Shown here: one piece after another, positions 15,988 through 24,154 of the stretch
Position numbering within the stretch: position 1 is the first letter of the stretch
How the letters are laid out: each line of letters opens with the position of its first letter
Assembly: GCA_009779895.1 (NCBI GenBank)
Contig: WRBB01000026.1
Location: 1 to 43,707 of the forward strand
Reading direction: 5' to 3'
Length of the DNA stretch: 43,707 nt
Origin: Lachnospiraceae bacterium
GTDB lineage: Bacteria > Bacillota > Clostridia > Lachnospirales > Lachnospiraceae
Notes under the pieces: model-generated
Told to the model about the DNA's origin: nothing
Seen by the model: the letters and a program-made list of their open reading frames with translations, nothing else
Databases searched by the model: none
Translations under genes and position numbers: made by a program

Positions 15988-16347
15988 CTACCAATACACT
16001 TCTACGTTAATTTGCTTTAATTTTTGTAATTCAATATCCCAACTTTGACCGCTATATCCAATTCTAAGAATAACAACAACATCACTATCATTTTCTTACT
16101 CAAAAATTTTATAAATAATCAAATAATTTTTATAAATAATACGGCGTACTTTATGCTCACGAGCATACTCAAATGGAGCAAAAGAATGTTCTTTTGGGTA
16201 TTTCTTCAACCTTAAAATCTTTTCCTCCAATTTATCTGTCAAATCAAATGCAGCCTGTGGATTATCAAGATCATATGCAATATAATCACCAATGCTATCT
16301 AAATCTCTCAAAGCATCGATTGTCAAACCGACTTTGTACTTCATCAT
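15988..16347 (-). pseudogene. RelE/ParE-family toxin with in-frame stop before the last beta strand
   Basis: The open frame from ATG 16347 gives 83 residues (T-I-D-A-L-R-D-L-D-S-I-G-D-Y-I-A, then R-R-I-I-Y-K-N-Y-L-I-I-Y-K) and stops at TAA 16096-16098. In the same frame the sequence continues for 35 codons to TAG 15988-15990. It includes VVVILRIGYSGQSWDIEL, which is what the final conserved strand of these toxins normally looks like. A single nonsense change therefore seems to have removed the C-terminal strand, which usually carries residues needed for activity. It is the second gene of the operon, directly after its antitoxin. Possible alternatives are a functional truncated toxin, readthrough, or a sequencing error. 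Confidence 0.75.
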
Positions 16348-16348
16348 A

Positions 16349-16537
16349 TTACTTCATTTCCTCTAAATTCTTTTTGTCAATTGCATCTTGATATTTATTT
16401 TTTAGCATGACAAAAACATCCTCTGCATCATAAACCCTACCTTCTTGAACGCTTTTTAACCCTTTGTCTATAAAATTTTTAAAATCGGCTTTATCTGTTG
16501 ATTTTGAAGTAAAAACAATTTTTTCTGCAATCGCCAT
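16349..16537 (-). CDS. Antitoxin of a RelE/ParE-type toxin-antitoxin pair
   Basis: 62 residues from ATG 16537, which has AGGAGGTG 8 bases upstream; the longer GTG frame would overlap that site. The C-terminal segment G-L-K-S-V-Q-E-G-R-V-Y-D-A-E-D-V-F resembles the 'G-x-V-x-D-A-E-E-V-F' tail that many ParD-like and related antitoxins use to contact ParE/RelE toxins. The N-terminus would be the DNA-binding and dimer part. It precedes the toxin by one base and has its own consensus promoter, presumably autorepressed. The family placement is by this motif and by context. Confidence 0.75.
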   Translation of the reverse strand: MAIAEKIVFTSKSTDKADFKNFIDKGLKSVQEGRVYDAEDVFVMLKNKYQDAIDKKNLEEMK

Positions 16538-16582
16538 TACATACACCTCCTACACCATCAAGATTCTTTTTTCTATATCCTA

Positions 16583-16611
16583 ATTATAAAACCACCATCT
16601 TAATATGTCAA
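16583..16611 (-). promoter_or_regulatory. Consensus promoter of the toxin-antitoxin operon
   Basis: On the minus strand TTGACA (16606-16611) and TATAAT (16583-16588) are separated by 17 bases, a perfect sigma-A match. It lies about 46 bases before the antitoxin ATG at 16537. Such strength is usual for autorepressed antitoxin operons. Confidence 0.8.
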
Positions 16612-17315
16612 ACAAGTAAAAACTACTCCCGTCCATACTATAATCAACAAGAGTAGCTTTTCCACTTATTACAATTACCTTCGGATTGTTGCCTGCTTGG
16701 TTGTTTCCGCCTTAATTTCCATCTACAGATTCATCTGTGGGGAATCACTTACCGGAGGTTTCGCGGGAGATCCTGTTGGAACTTCCGGTACTTCACCATA
16801 AATGACACGGATATCATCATTTCTCCTCTTCTTATCAAAGGAAAGGGGGCCATTACAAAACAAACATATTATCTTACTTCTGTAACGGCCCGGCGTGAAT
16901 ATCAAATATTCACATTTCTGTAAAGTACTACCTATATATGTTAAAGAATACCATAGAGTATAATAAGGGGTGATAAAAACCCTACGAGATTCTATAAGCA
17001 CTGTAAATTAAGTATCTTTTTGCATCATTCTGCACCACAACTATTTCTTATCCGCAACTCCTTACTTAGATTAACAAACTTTCCCCTTACCAACAATACC
17101 TATGCCGTGAATGACACCCCTACATGTCGTGAAATTCCTTGTTGCCTCCCATACAAAAGAGAAAATCTGCTCTCTCGTAAGGTTTTATCTACTAAAATCC
17201 AGTTCTGCTGTATGATCTACGATCGATTCATCCCAAATCTATGCCATAATTGACCCTTAGGGCGGCGTAAATGAGCATTTATCGTAATAATTTTGATATG
17301 ATTTTAATTTAAATC
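16612..17315. other. Gene-poor stretch with hairpins; no convincing gene
   Basis: About 700 bases in which I see no recognisable gene. A minus-strand frame at 16723-17001 (92 codons) shows no known domain or good ribosome site. Its C-terminal part is proline-rich (G-E-V-P-E-V-P-T-G-S-P-A-K-P-P), and it may be the tail of a decayed gene. Three structures stand out. CTACTC/GAGTAG (16623-16628/16651-16656) is followed by T runs and is terminator-like on the minus strand. GGGCC-A-TTACA/TGTAA-C-GGCCC (16847-16857/16881-16891) has one mismatch. GTGAATAT-CAA-ATATTCAC (16895-16913) has perfect 8-base arms. It looks like eroded mobile or accessory DNA. Confidence 0.4.
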
Positions 17316-17367
17316 TTGACATAATTTGATAAAACTCTTGTAATTTTACGTTGTTTTTAGTAAAATT
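17316..17367 (+). promoter_or_regulatory. Promoter and inverted repeat before the two-component operon
   Basis: TTGACA (17316-17321) and TGTAAT (17339-17344) with a 17-base spacer form a good sigma-A promoter. AATTTTAC (17342-17349) and GTAAAATT (17360-17367) are perfect 8-base inverted arms that overlap the -10 and the transcription start. They could be an operator or a 5' RNA hairpin. A three-codon frame ATG-ATT-GTG-TAA at 17399-17410 overlaps the regulator start codon. Confidence 0.6.
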
Positions 17368-17409
17368 TAAAATGGGTAAGTGGTTGATATTTGAAGAAAT
17401 GATTGTGTA

Positions 17410-18117
17410 ATGAAAATAGCGATATGTGATGATAATGAAAGATACAACGTGCTTTTGAGGCAGTTTTTGACTCATTATTTTTCGTGTCAAAAAATTCAAA
17501 CTTTTCAAATTGTAGAATTTCAATCCGGCGTAGATTTACTTTGTACATTTACGCCCGCTTTGTATGATTTGATTTTCTTAGATGTTATGATGCCTGAATT
17601 GGACGGTTTTCAAGTCGCAGAGCAAATACGCAAAATGGATTTGCATGTGGATCTTATTTTTGTAACCAGCATGGAAGATCAGATACAAAAAGGATTTGAT
17701 TACAATGCAAAAGGATACTTATACAAAGAGGTTCACCAAGAGCAAATCGACACCTTGCTCAATCGTTTGCTTGTGGAACGAAAACGTAGTGACAAGTTTT
17801 ATAAGGTGCGCCTAAAGGGGGAGACTGCAAATACCCTTTTGCATCTGGCAGACATTCTATATTTCGAGGTTCATAACAAGGATATCTATGGTTTTACACA
17901 AAATGAAACCTTTACCTTTCGCGGAAAAATCGCCCAATTGGAACAAGATTTGGTACCAAAGGGTTTCCTACGTGTACACCGCTCTTATTTAATCAACCAA
18001 AAAAAAATCTTTAAAAATTTTGGCAATCAGATTGTGTTGCGTGGTGGTTTCGAAATTCCCCTAAGTAGAAAATATAAAAGCCTTGTACAAGAAAACATAA
18101 AAAAGAGGTGGCAATGA
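17410..18117 (+). CDS. LytTR-type response regulator (AgrA/VirR-like)
   Basis: 235 residues. The receiver domain (about 1-120) has the acidic pair Asp7-Asp8, the phosphoacceptor Asp58 in F-L-D-V-M-M-P, and a conserved threonine in V-T-S. The C-terminal LytTR DNA-binding domain (about 130-232) includes F-L-R-V-H-R-S-Y-L-I-N and I-P-L-S-R-K-Y. LytTR regulators bind pairs of short direct repeats and often control peptides, bacteriocins, surface proteins or competence. It forms an operon with the histidine kinase that starts within its stop codon. The ribosome site upstream of ATG 17410 is weak. The target genes are unknown. Confidence 0.9.
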   Translation: MKIAICDDNERYNVLLRQFLTHYFSCQKIQTFQIVEFQSGVDLLCTFTPALYDLIFLDVMMPELDGFQVAEQIRKMDLHVDLIFVTSMEDQIQKGFDYNAKGYLYKEVHQEQIDTLLNRLLVERKRSDKFYKVRLKGETANTLLHLADILYFEVHNKDIYGFTQNETFTFRGKIAQLEQDLVPKGFLRVHRSYLINQKKIFKNFGNQIVLRGGFEIPLSRKYKSLVQENIKKRWQ

Positions 18118-19415
18118 TGTTATATCTCGTGGAAATTGTATTCTTTTTTTCTTTCGCTATTATTATGAACTTTTTAGTCTCTTGCATCATAGACAATTTA
18201 AAATTTATTGCATGGCCTTTTTGCATTTTCTTTACCATTATGATGACTGTTTTTTTTCTGCTCCCATTCCATATGGGGATCCCCTTTGGCCCTCTCCATG
18301 CTTTTGCTATGACAATCGTGGGCGGAATCATCGGTAAAATCTATTTCAAAGGAAACATAAAAACCAGTCTCATCGTAGCTAGTATCATCACGTTGCTTTT
18401 TTTGATTTCCAATACCCTTGCATCATTTATTTTTGTACTCATTCATCATTTACCCATTACAATCATCTCGGAAGATCAACTCTTACGCATTCAACTACAC
18501 TTTTTTATGCTCATTATATTTGCCATCATTGCTTTGATTGTATTTTATTTTCGTATCCTAAAACTAAAAACCTTTGTAGGTGCAAAAATAAATCTGATGT
18601 TCCTTGCTTATATTATAATCATGTTGATTGGTTTCTCCATTATGATGAGTGGTTTTATTCGTATAGAAAATTATCTGGCACAGATTTCCATTTGGAGTTT
18701 GGTTTTTATTCCCAATGTTATTTTTCTCCTTTGGACGATAGAATATATGCGGAAACAAGCAGAAAGGCAGCAGGATTTTTTATACAATACATTACAAAAC
18801 GACCATTTTAGAAAACGAATTCACCAACTAACAGACAGCAATGAACAAATCAAACGCATGCATCATGATTTTAAACATCAAGTCAATCTACTGCGTGCCT
18901 TGGATGCAAATGGGAACTCAAACGAACTCTCCAGATATTTAAATGAACTGGCAACCACCAAAGCAGATATGACCTTGGTTTTTACGGGAGATGCAACGCT
19001 GGATGCTTTGCTTTCTTCTAAGAAACAAGAGAGCCTCTTAAAAGGCATTGATTTTGAAATGGCTTTGGCTGTGGAACCGGAACTTCCTTATTTGTCCTTA
19101 GATATTTGTGTGCTTTTGTCCAATGCCTTGGACAATGCTTCCGAAGCCGCCGGAAAATGTGCGCCCGGCACCAAAAAAATCAAACTGGAATTGACTGCCA
19201 AACAAACGGAATTCACTTTTTATATATGCAATACCTTAAACGAAGTACCAAAACTGGATCATAAAAGCAAACAGCTTTTAACCAACAAAAGAGAAACCTT
19301 TTATCATGGCATTGGCTTAAAAAGTATGGAACAAACTTGCAAGGACTTAAACGGAAAAATGACATACGAATTCAACGAAAGCCTTTTTAAACTTTGGATT
19401 GTTTTATCCGTGTAA
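18114..19415 (+). CDS. GHKL sensor histidine kinase (AgrC-like)
   Basis: 434 residues from ATG 18114; ATG 18117 is equally possible, and GAGGTGG lies just upstream of both. The N-terminal half has six or seven hydrophobic membrane segments without a large extracellular domain, as in AgrC-type peptide sensors. The phosphoacceptor His251 is in M-H-H-D-F-K-H-Q. The ATPase N-box is S-N-A-L-D-N-A-S-E-A-A, and the G-box region is H-G-I-G-L-K-S-M-E. It phosphorylates the adjacent LytTR regulator. The start ATGA overlaps the regulator stop. No agrB/agrD-like peptide genes are nearby, so the signal is either encoded elsewhere or not a cyclic peptide. Confidence 0.88.
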   Translation: MMLYLVEIVFFFSFAIIMNFLVSCIIDNLKFIAWPFCIFFTIMMTVFFLLPFHMGIPFGPLHAFAMTIVGGIIGKIYFKGNIKTSLIVASIITLLFLISNTLASFIFVLIHHLPITIISEDQLLRIQLHFFMLIIFAIIALIVFYFRILKLKTFVGAKINLMFLAYIIIMLIGFSIMMSGFIRIENYLAQISIWSLVFIPNVIFLLWTIEYMRKQAERQQDFLYNTLQNDHFRKRIHQLTDSNEQIKRMHHDFKHQVNLLRALDANGNSNELSRYLNELATTKADMTLVFTGDATLDALLSSKKQESLLKGIDFEMALAVEPELPYLSLDICVLLSNALDNASEAAGKCAPGTKKIKLELTAKQTEFTFYICNTLNEVPKLDHKSKQLLTNKRETFYHGIGLKSMEQTCKDLNGKMTYEFNESLFKLWIVLSV

Positions 19416-19586
19416 ATATGCAGAAGAGATTGCGCCACTATTGTTTTTCCGAACTTACAAGTCTTACGTGGTGAATACACAAAACATTGTCAATACATCT
19501 ATGTTTGTTTGAGGACATTTCTTACAATCATCGGCAAATTTTATTGTTCAAAAAGCAATATCTAAAAATGAAAAGCAACCCCAAAG

Positions 19587-19631
19587 AAAAAGGCACCCGG
19601 GGAAAATCTTATTCTTCCCGGGTACCTTTTT
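19587..19631. terminator. Bidirectional intrinsic terminator between kinase and PFOR genes
   Basis: Arms 19587-19602 (AAAAAGGCACCCGGGG) and 19616-19631 pair with one mismatch and one G-U, and have T runs on both strands. It serves the convergent histidine kinase (plus) and PFOR (minus) genes. The 170 bases upstream of it (19416-19586) contain nothing I recognise. Confidence 0.85.
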
Positions 19632-19640
19632 GCTTATCTC

Positions 19641-22600
19641 TTAGTCATCACCATACAGCGTAACCAATTTTCTTAAATGATTGTATCTTGCTTTTGCGTC
19701 TTTTTCCGCCTGTGTAAACAACAGCTCCGCTTTTTCCGGATTGCTTCTCATCAAAGCCGTATAACGCACTTCCGACTCCAAGAACTCTTTTGTGCTAACG
19801 GTTGGCTCTTTGCTATCCAAACTAAACTTGTTTGTTTCCAAACTCGGATTGAATCTAAAGTTGTGCCAGTAGCCCGCATCAATCGCCGCTTGAATCTCAT
19901 CTTGGGATTTGGCCATACCACCTTTGATTCCATGGTTGATACATGGAGAATAAGCGATAATAACCGATGGACCCGGATAAGCTTCTGCTTCGATGATGGC
20001 ATTTAATGTTTGTTGGTAATCTGCACCCATACCAATTTGTGCCACATATACATTGCCATAACTCATGCAAATACTAGCCAAATCTTTTTTCTTTGTATTC
20101 TTTCCATCTGCCGCAAATTGTGCGGTAGAACCAAGAGGTGTGGCTTTTGATGCCTGTCCGCCTGTATTGGAATAAACCTCTGTATCCATCACCAAAAGAT
20201 TGACATCTTCACCTGTTGAAATCACGTGATCCAAACCACCAAAACCAATGTCATAAGCCCAGCCGTCACCACCAAAAGCCCAGATGGATTTCTTGGCCAA
20301 GAAGTCCCGGTCATTTAATAGTTCTTTTACTTCCGGTATATCACAGGTGCAAGCTTCCAAAGCAGCAACCAACTTCTCTGTTGCAAGTCCGTTGGTGGCA
20401 CCCACTAAAAATGTCTCTACATATCCTTCCAATGCCGCTTTTAGCTCTGCATTTTCTACAACCGTAAGCAAATGCGCTACTTTTTTGGCAAGACGGGCTC
20501 TGACTCTATCATGCCCCAATAACATACCATAACTGAACTCAGCCGTATCTTCAAACAGGGAATTACACCATGCTGGACCTTGTCCTTTTTCATTTACCGT
20601 ATAAGGTGTAGATGGTGAAGAGTTGCCGTAAATGGAAGAACAACCTGTTGCATTTCCAATGAACATGCGGTCACCAAACAACTGTGTAATCAACTTGATA
20701 TAAGGAGTTTCACCACAACCGGCGCAAGCACCTGAGTACTCAAACAATGGTTTGTGGAATTGGCTGCCTTTTACTTTGGAAATATCAAATTTCTCAAATA
20801 CCTCCGGTTTTTTTGCAAGTTTCAAACCGTAATTGAAAAAGTCTTGCTCCCGGATATTTGCTTCCATGTTTTCCATCAAAAGTGCCTTGGCACCTTTTTT
20901 GCCCGGGCAAATATTGGCACAAGAGCCACAACCGGCACAATCTAAAGCCGCCACACATAAGTTGTATTTTAAATCAGGCATACCGGTCATCGGTAGCATA
21001 CGCATACCCTCCGGTGCTTTTGCCGCTTCGTCTGCATTTAACACGAAAGGACGAATAGCCGCATGGGGACAAACATAAGAACAGCGATTGCACTGAATGC
21101 AATTTTCTTCTTTCCAAACCGGAATATCTACAGCAATGCCACGTTTTTCGTAGGCAGATGTACCGGATGGAGTAGAACCGTCCACATAAGGGCTAAAAGC
21201 CGATACAGGCAATGTGCTGCCTTGTTGGGCATTTACTTTAATCTGAATATTTTTGATGAAGTCTACGGTCTCGCCTGACAACTCTGCCGCTACCGCCGGG
21301 GTCACAAGACCTTCGTCGGTGGCTGTTTTCCAGCTTGCTGGAATTTGCACCTCATGCACTTGTTGAGCACCTGCATCAATGGCATCGTGATTCATCTTCA
21401 CAACAGCGTCACCTTTTCTGCTGTAGGTAGCCGTTGCAGCATCTTTCATATACTGCAATGCTTCGTCTTCCGGAATAATACCGGCAACTTTGAAGAATGC
21501 GGATTGCAATACGGTATTGACACGGCCGCCAAGACCGATTTCTTTCCCGATTTTGATCCCGTCAATGGTATAAAACTTAATGTCATTATCTGCAATAAAA
21601 CGCTTCATCTGACCCGGCAGATGACTTTCCAAACCATCCATATCCCATGGGCAATTCAGCAAGAACGTACCACCTGTAAACAACTCTTGTACCATGTTGT
21701 ATCTTCGCACGTAAGACGGGTTGTGACAAGCGACAAAGTTTGCTTTTTTCACTAGGTAGGTAGATTTAATCGGCTCATGTCCAAACCGTAGATTGGAAAT
21801 GGTCACACCACCTGATTTTTTCGAGTCATACTCAAAGTATGCTTGGGCATACATATCTGTGTGCTCACCAATGATTTTGATGGAGTTTTTATTGGCTCCA
21901 ACGGTACCATCTGCACCAAGACCCCAGAACTTGCAGTTTGTTGTTTCTTTTGGTGTGGTAATCAAAGGCGCACCCACCGGAAGAGAAAGGTTTGTCACAT
22001 CATCTACGATACCGATGGTGAACACTGCTTTGTCTGTATTTTCAAATACGGCCGCAATCTGCGCCGGTGTTGTATCTTTTGAACCCAAACCGTAACGACC
22101 GCTGAAAACAGGAATTCCATCAAAGCGAGAACCTCTTAAAGATGCAACCACATCCAACCACAATGGCTCACCCAAAGCACCCGGCTCTTTGGTACGATCC
22201 AGTACGGAAATCGACTTCACTGACGCAGGAATCACGTCCAACAAAGCTTCTTTGCTAAATGGTCTGAACAAACGCACCTTTACAACGCCCACTTTTTCGC
22301 CGGCTGCTACCAAATAATCTACGGTTTCATCAATGGTCTCACAAACGGATCCCATCGCAATAATCACACGCTCCGCGTCGGGTGCGCCGTGATAATTGAA
22401 CAATTTATAATCTGTACCTGCTTTTGCATTTACCTTATCCATGTACTTTTGCACAGTCGCAGGAAGTGCATCATAGGTCGGATTACTTGCTTCTCTTGCT
22501 TGGAAGAATATGTCCGGATTCTGTGCAGAACCTCTGTGGCACGGATGATTCGGACTCAAAGCATGCTTGCGGAACCGGTCGATGGATGCATGACAAACCA

Positions 22601-23180
22601 AGTCATTTAAATCCTCATAATCCCACGCCTCTATCTTTTGCATCTCGTGAGATGTCCGAAAGCCATCAAAGAAATTGATAAAGGGAAGTTTTCCCTCCAA
22701 TGCAACACAATGCGCCACCGGCGCCAAATCCATCACTTCTTGTACACTGCCCTCGCATAACATAGCCACACCTGTTTGACGACATGCATAAATATCCGAG
22801 TGATCCCCGAAAATAGATAATGCATGACTGGCTACTGCACGCGCGGAAATATGGAACACACCCGGTAGTTGCTCACCGGCAACTTTATAAAGCGTCGGAA
22901 TCATCAGCAACAAACCTTGGGATGCTGAAAATGTAGTCGTCAATGCCCCAGCTGCCAAGGAACCATGAACAGCACCTGCCGCTCCGGCTTCTGACTGTAA
23001 TTCAGTGACCAATACAGTATCTCCGAAGATGTTTTCCCTTCCCTCTGCGGCCCATCCGTCAACATACTGTGGCATGTCGGACGATGGTGTAATGGGATAA
23101 ATCGCTGCCACTTCTGTAAACGCATAAGATACGTGTGCGGCGGCTTGATTTCCATCCATGGTCTTCATTTTTCTTGCCAT
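19641..23180 (-). CDS. nifJ: Pyruvate:ferredoxin (flavodoxin) oxidoreductase
   Basis: 1179 residues, full length for the single-chain homodimeric PFOR that converts pyruvate and CoA to acetyl-CoA, CO2 and reduced ferredoxin. The start at ATG 23180 (M-A-R-K-M-K-T-M-D-G-N) has GGAGG 9 bases upstream. A longer frame to 23228 lacks support. The order is: the pyrimidine domain with Y-P-I-T-P-S-S near residue 25, the gamma/delta regions, two [4Fe-4S] ferredoxin motifs (C-I-Q-C-N-R-C-S-Y-V-C-P and C-A-G-C-G-S-C-A-N-I-C-P), then the thiamine diphosphate domain with C-A-G-C-G-E-T and G-D-G-W-A-Y-D-I-G-F-G-G. It makes the reduced ferredoxin pool that the GRE activase and aldehyde oxidoreductase also use. 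Confidence 0.97.
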   Translation of the reverse strand: MARKMKTMDGNQAAAHVSYAFTEVAAIYPITPSSDMPQYVDGWAAEGRENIFGDTVLVTELQSEAGAAGAVHGSLAAGALTTTFSASQGLLLMIPTLYKVAGEQLPGVFHISARAVASHALSIFGDHSDIYACRQTGVAMLCEGSVQEVMDLAPVAHCVALEGKLPFINFFDGFRTSHEMQKIEAWDYEDLNDLVCHASIDRFRKHALSPNHPCHRGSAQNPDIFFQAREASNPTYDALPATVQKYMDKVNAKAGTDYKLFNYHGAPDAERVIIAMGSVCETIDETVDYLVAAGEKVGVVKVRLFRPFSKEALLDVIPASVKSISVLDRTKEPGALGEPLWLDVVASLRGSRFDGIPVFSGRYGLGSKDTTPAQIAAVFENTDKAVFTIGIVDDVTNLSLPVGAPLITTPKETTNCKFWGLGADGTVGANKNSIKIIGEHTDMYAQAYFEYDSKKSGGVTISNLRFGHEPIKSTYLVKKANFVACHNPSYVRRYNMVQELFTGGTFLLNCPWDMDGLESHLPGQMKRFIADNDIKFYTIDGIKIGKEIGLGGRVNTVLQSAFFKVAGIIPEDEALQYMKDAATATYSRKGDAVVKMNHDAIDAGAQQVHEVQIPASWKTATDEGLVTPAVAAELSGETVDFIKNIQIKVNAQQGSTLPVSAFSPYVDGSTPSGTSAYEKRGIAVDIPVWKEENCIQCNRCSYVCPHAAIRPFVLNADEAAKAPEGMRMLPMTGMPDLKYNLCVAALDCAGCGSCANICPGKKGAKALLMENMEANIREQDFFNYGLKLAKKPEVFEKFDISKVKGSQFHKPLFEYSGACAGCGETPYIKLITQLFGDRMFIGNATGCSSIYGNSSPSTPYTVNEKGQGPAWCNSLFEDTAEFSYGMLLGHDRVRARLAKKVAHLLTVVENAELKAALEGYVETFLVGATNGLATEKLVAALEACTCDIPEVKELLNDRDFLAKKSIWAFGGDGWAYDIGFGGLDHVISTGEDVNLLVMDTEVYSNTGGQASKATPLGSTAQFAADGKNTKKKDLASICMSYGNVYVAQIGMGADYQQTLNAIIEAEAYPGPSVIIAYSPCINHGIKGGMAKSQDEIQAAIDAGYWHNFRFNPSLETNKFSLDSKEPTVSTKEFLESEVRYTALMRSNPEKAELLFTQAEKDAKARYNHLRKLVTLYGDD

Positions 23181-23229
23181 TTCTTTATTCCTCCTTAAGG
23201 TATTGTTTAAAAAATAACATACAAACAAA

Positions 23230-23258
23230 TTATACCGAATAAAACTTTGAAAGTCTAT
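23230..23258 (-). promoter_or_regulatory. Probable PFOR promoter
   Basis: On the minus strand TATAAT (23230-23235) is preceded by a 17-base spacer and TAGACT (23253-23258; 4 of 6 matches to TTGACA). It overlaps the lgt stop codon, so PFOR can be transcribed independently of lgt with a leader of about 40 bases. Confidence 0.5.
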
Positions 23259-24121
23259 AGTTTACGCATGGACTTTTGCTTAAAATTAAGTACAATCAGT
23301 AAAACAATCGAAATGATTGCCATCGCCGCTGCCAAAACTTGAGAAACCGGCAGATGAATCATAGGCAAAAGCAGTTGATCCGTGCGCAATCCCTCTATAA
23401 AGAAACGACCCACACCATAAAGCAGCAGATACAACAAAAAGAGCTGACCATGATATTGTTTTCGCTTGCGCAGCAAGATTAAAAGAGCCAGAATCACTGC
23501 ACACAGTGCAGATTCGTACAAAAATGTAGGATGCACCTGTATAAAGTCTATCCCGTCTATCACTTGTATATGCGCTTGCATCTCTGCTGAAATATCTCCG
23601 TAACGTACCGCACGAACCGGCAGTTGCATGGCAAACAGATTGTTTGTATAACCACCAAAGGCCTCTCGGTTTAAGAAATTGCCCCAACGACCCAGCATCT
23701 GTCCGTTGACCATACAAATCGCAACGGTATCACACATCTGCAAGGTATTTAACTTTTTTACACGGGAATAAATTAAAACGGTGGAAAAAGCACCAATCAC
23801 ACCACCTAAAATCGCAAGGCCACCGGCACGTAAATTAAAAATCTGCAACAATTGACCCCGGTAAAAATCCCAAGAAAAAATCACGTAATAAAGCCTTGCC
23901 CCTGCAATACCGGCAACCACACCAATGATACCCATATTCATATAGTCATCCTGCTTTTGACCCGTAATCTTGGCATCCCGGAATCCCAACACAAACCCCA
24001 GCAATATGGCAATGCCAACAATCAAACCATAAAAAGCAACATGAAAGCCGAATACAGTAAAACCACGCCCTACATTGTCCAAATGGATTCCCAAATTGGG
24101 AAAATAAATCATATCATACAT
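23255..24121 (-). CDS. lgt: Prolipoprotein diacylglyceryl transferase
   Basis: 288 residues of multi-pass membrane protein that transfers diacylglycerol from phosphatidylglycerol to the lipobox cysteine of prolipoproteins. The Lgt signature is G-R-W-G-N-F-L-N-R-E-A-F-G, and H-P-T-F-L-Y-E-S lies further on. The start at ATG 24121 is set by AAAGGTG 7 bases upstream; an upstream TTG frame is unlikely. The gene follows ychF by 33 bases. Its clients in this window include the binding lipoprotein at 7361-8533. Confidence 0.95.
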   Translation of the reverse strand: MYDMIYFPNLGIHLDNVGRGFTVFGFHVAFYGLIVGIAILLGFVLGFRDAKITGQKQDDYMNMGIIGVVAGIAGARLYYVIFSWDFYRGQLLQIFNLRAGGLAILGGVIGAFSTVLIYSRVKKLNTLQMCDTVAICMVNGQMLGRWGNFLNREAFGGYTNNLFAMQLPVRAVRYGDISAEMQAHIQVIDGIDFIQVHPTFLYESALCAVILALLILLRKRKQYHGQLFLLYLLLYGVGRFFIEGLRTDQLLLPMIHLPVSQVLAAAMAIISIVLLIVLNFKQKSMRKL

Positions 24122-24154
24122 CACATTCACCTTTTCCAAAGACTAGAGATTAGA

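Noticed and set aside
16723-17001. 92-codon minus-strand frame as a real gene
   Set aside because: It has no recognisable domain and no good ribosome site, its composition is uneven and it spans two inverted repeats. It is described as part of a gene-poor stretch instead.
17020-17253. Plus-strand 77-codon frame as a possible signal peptide gene (AgrD-like) for the two-component system
   Set aside because: There is no amphipathic leader plus charged tail, no ribosome site and no agrB partner.
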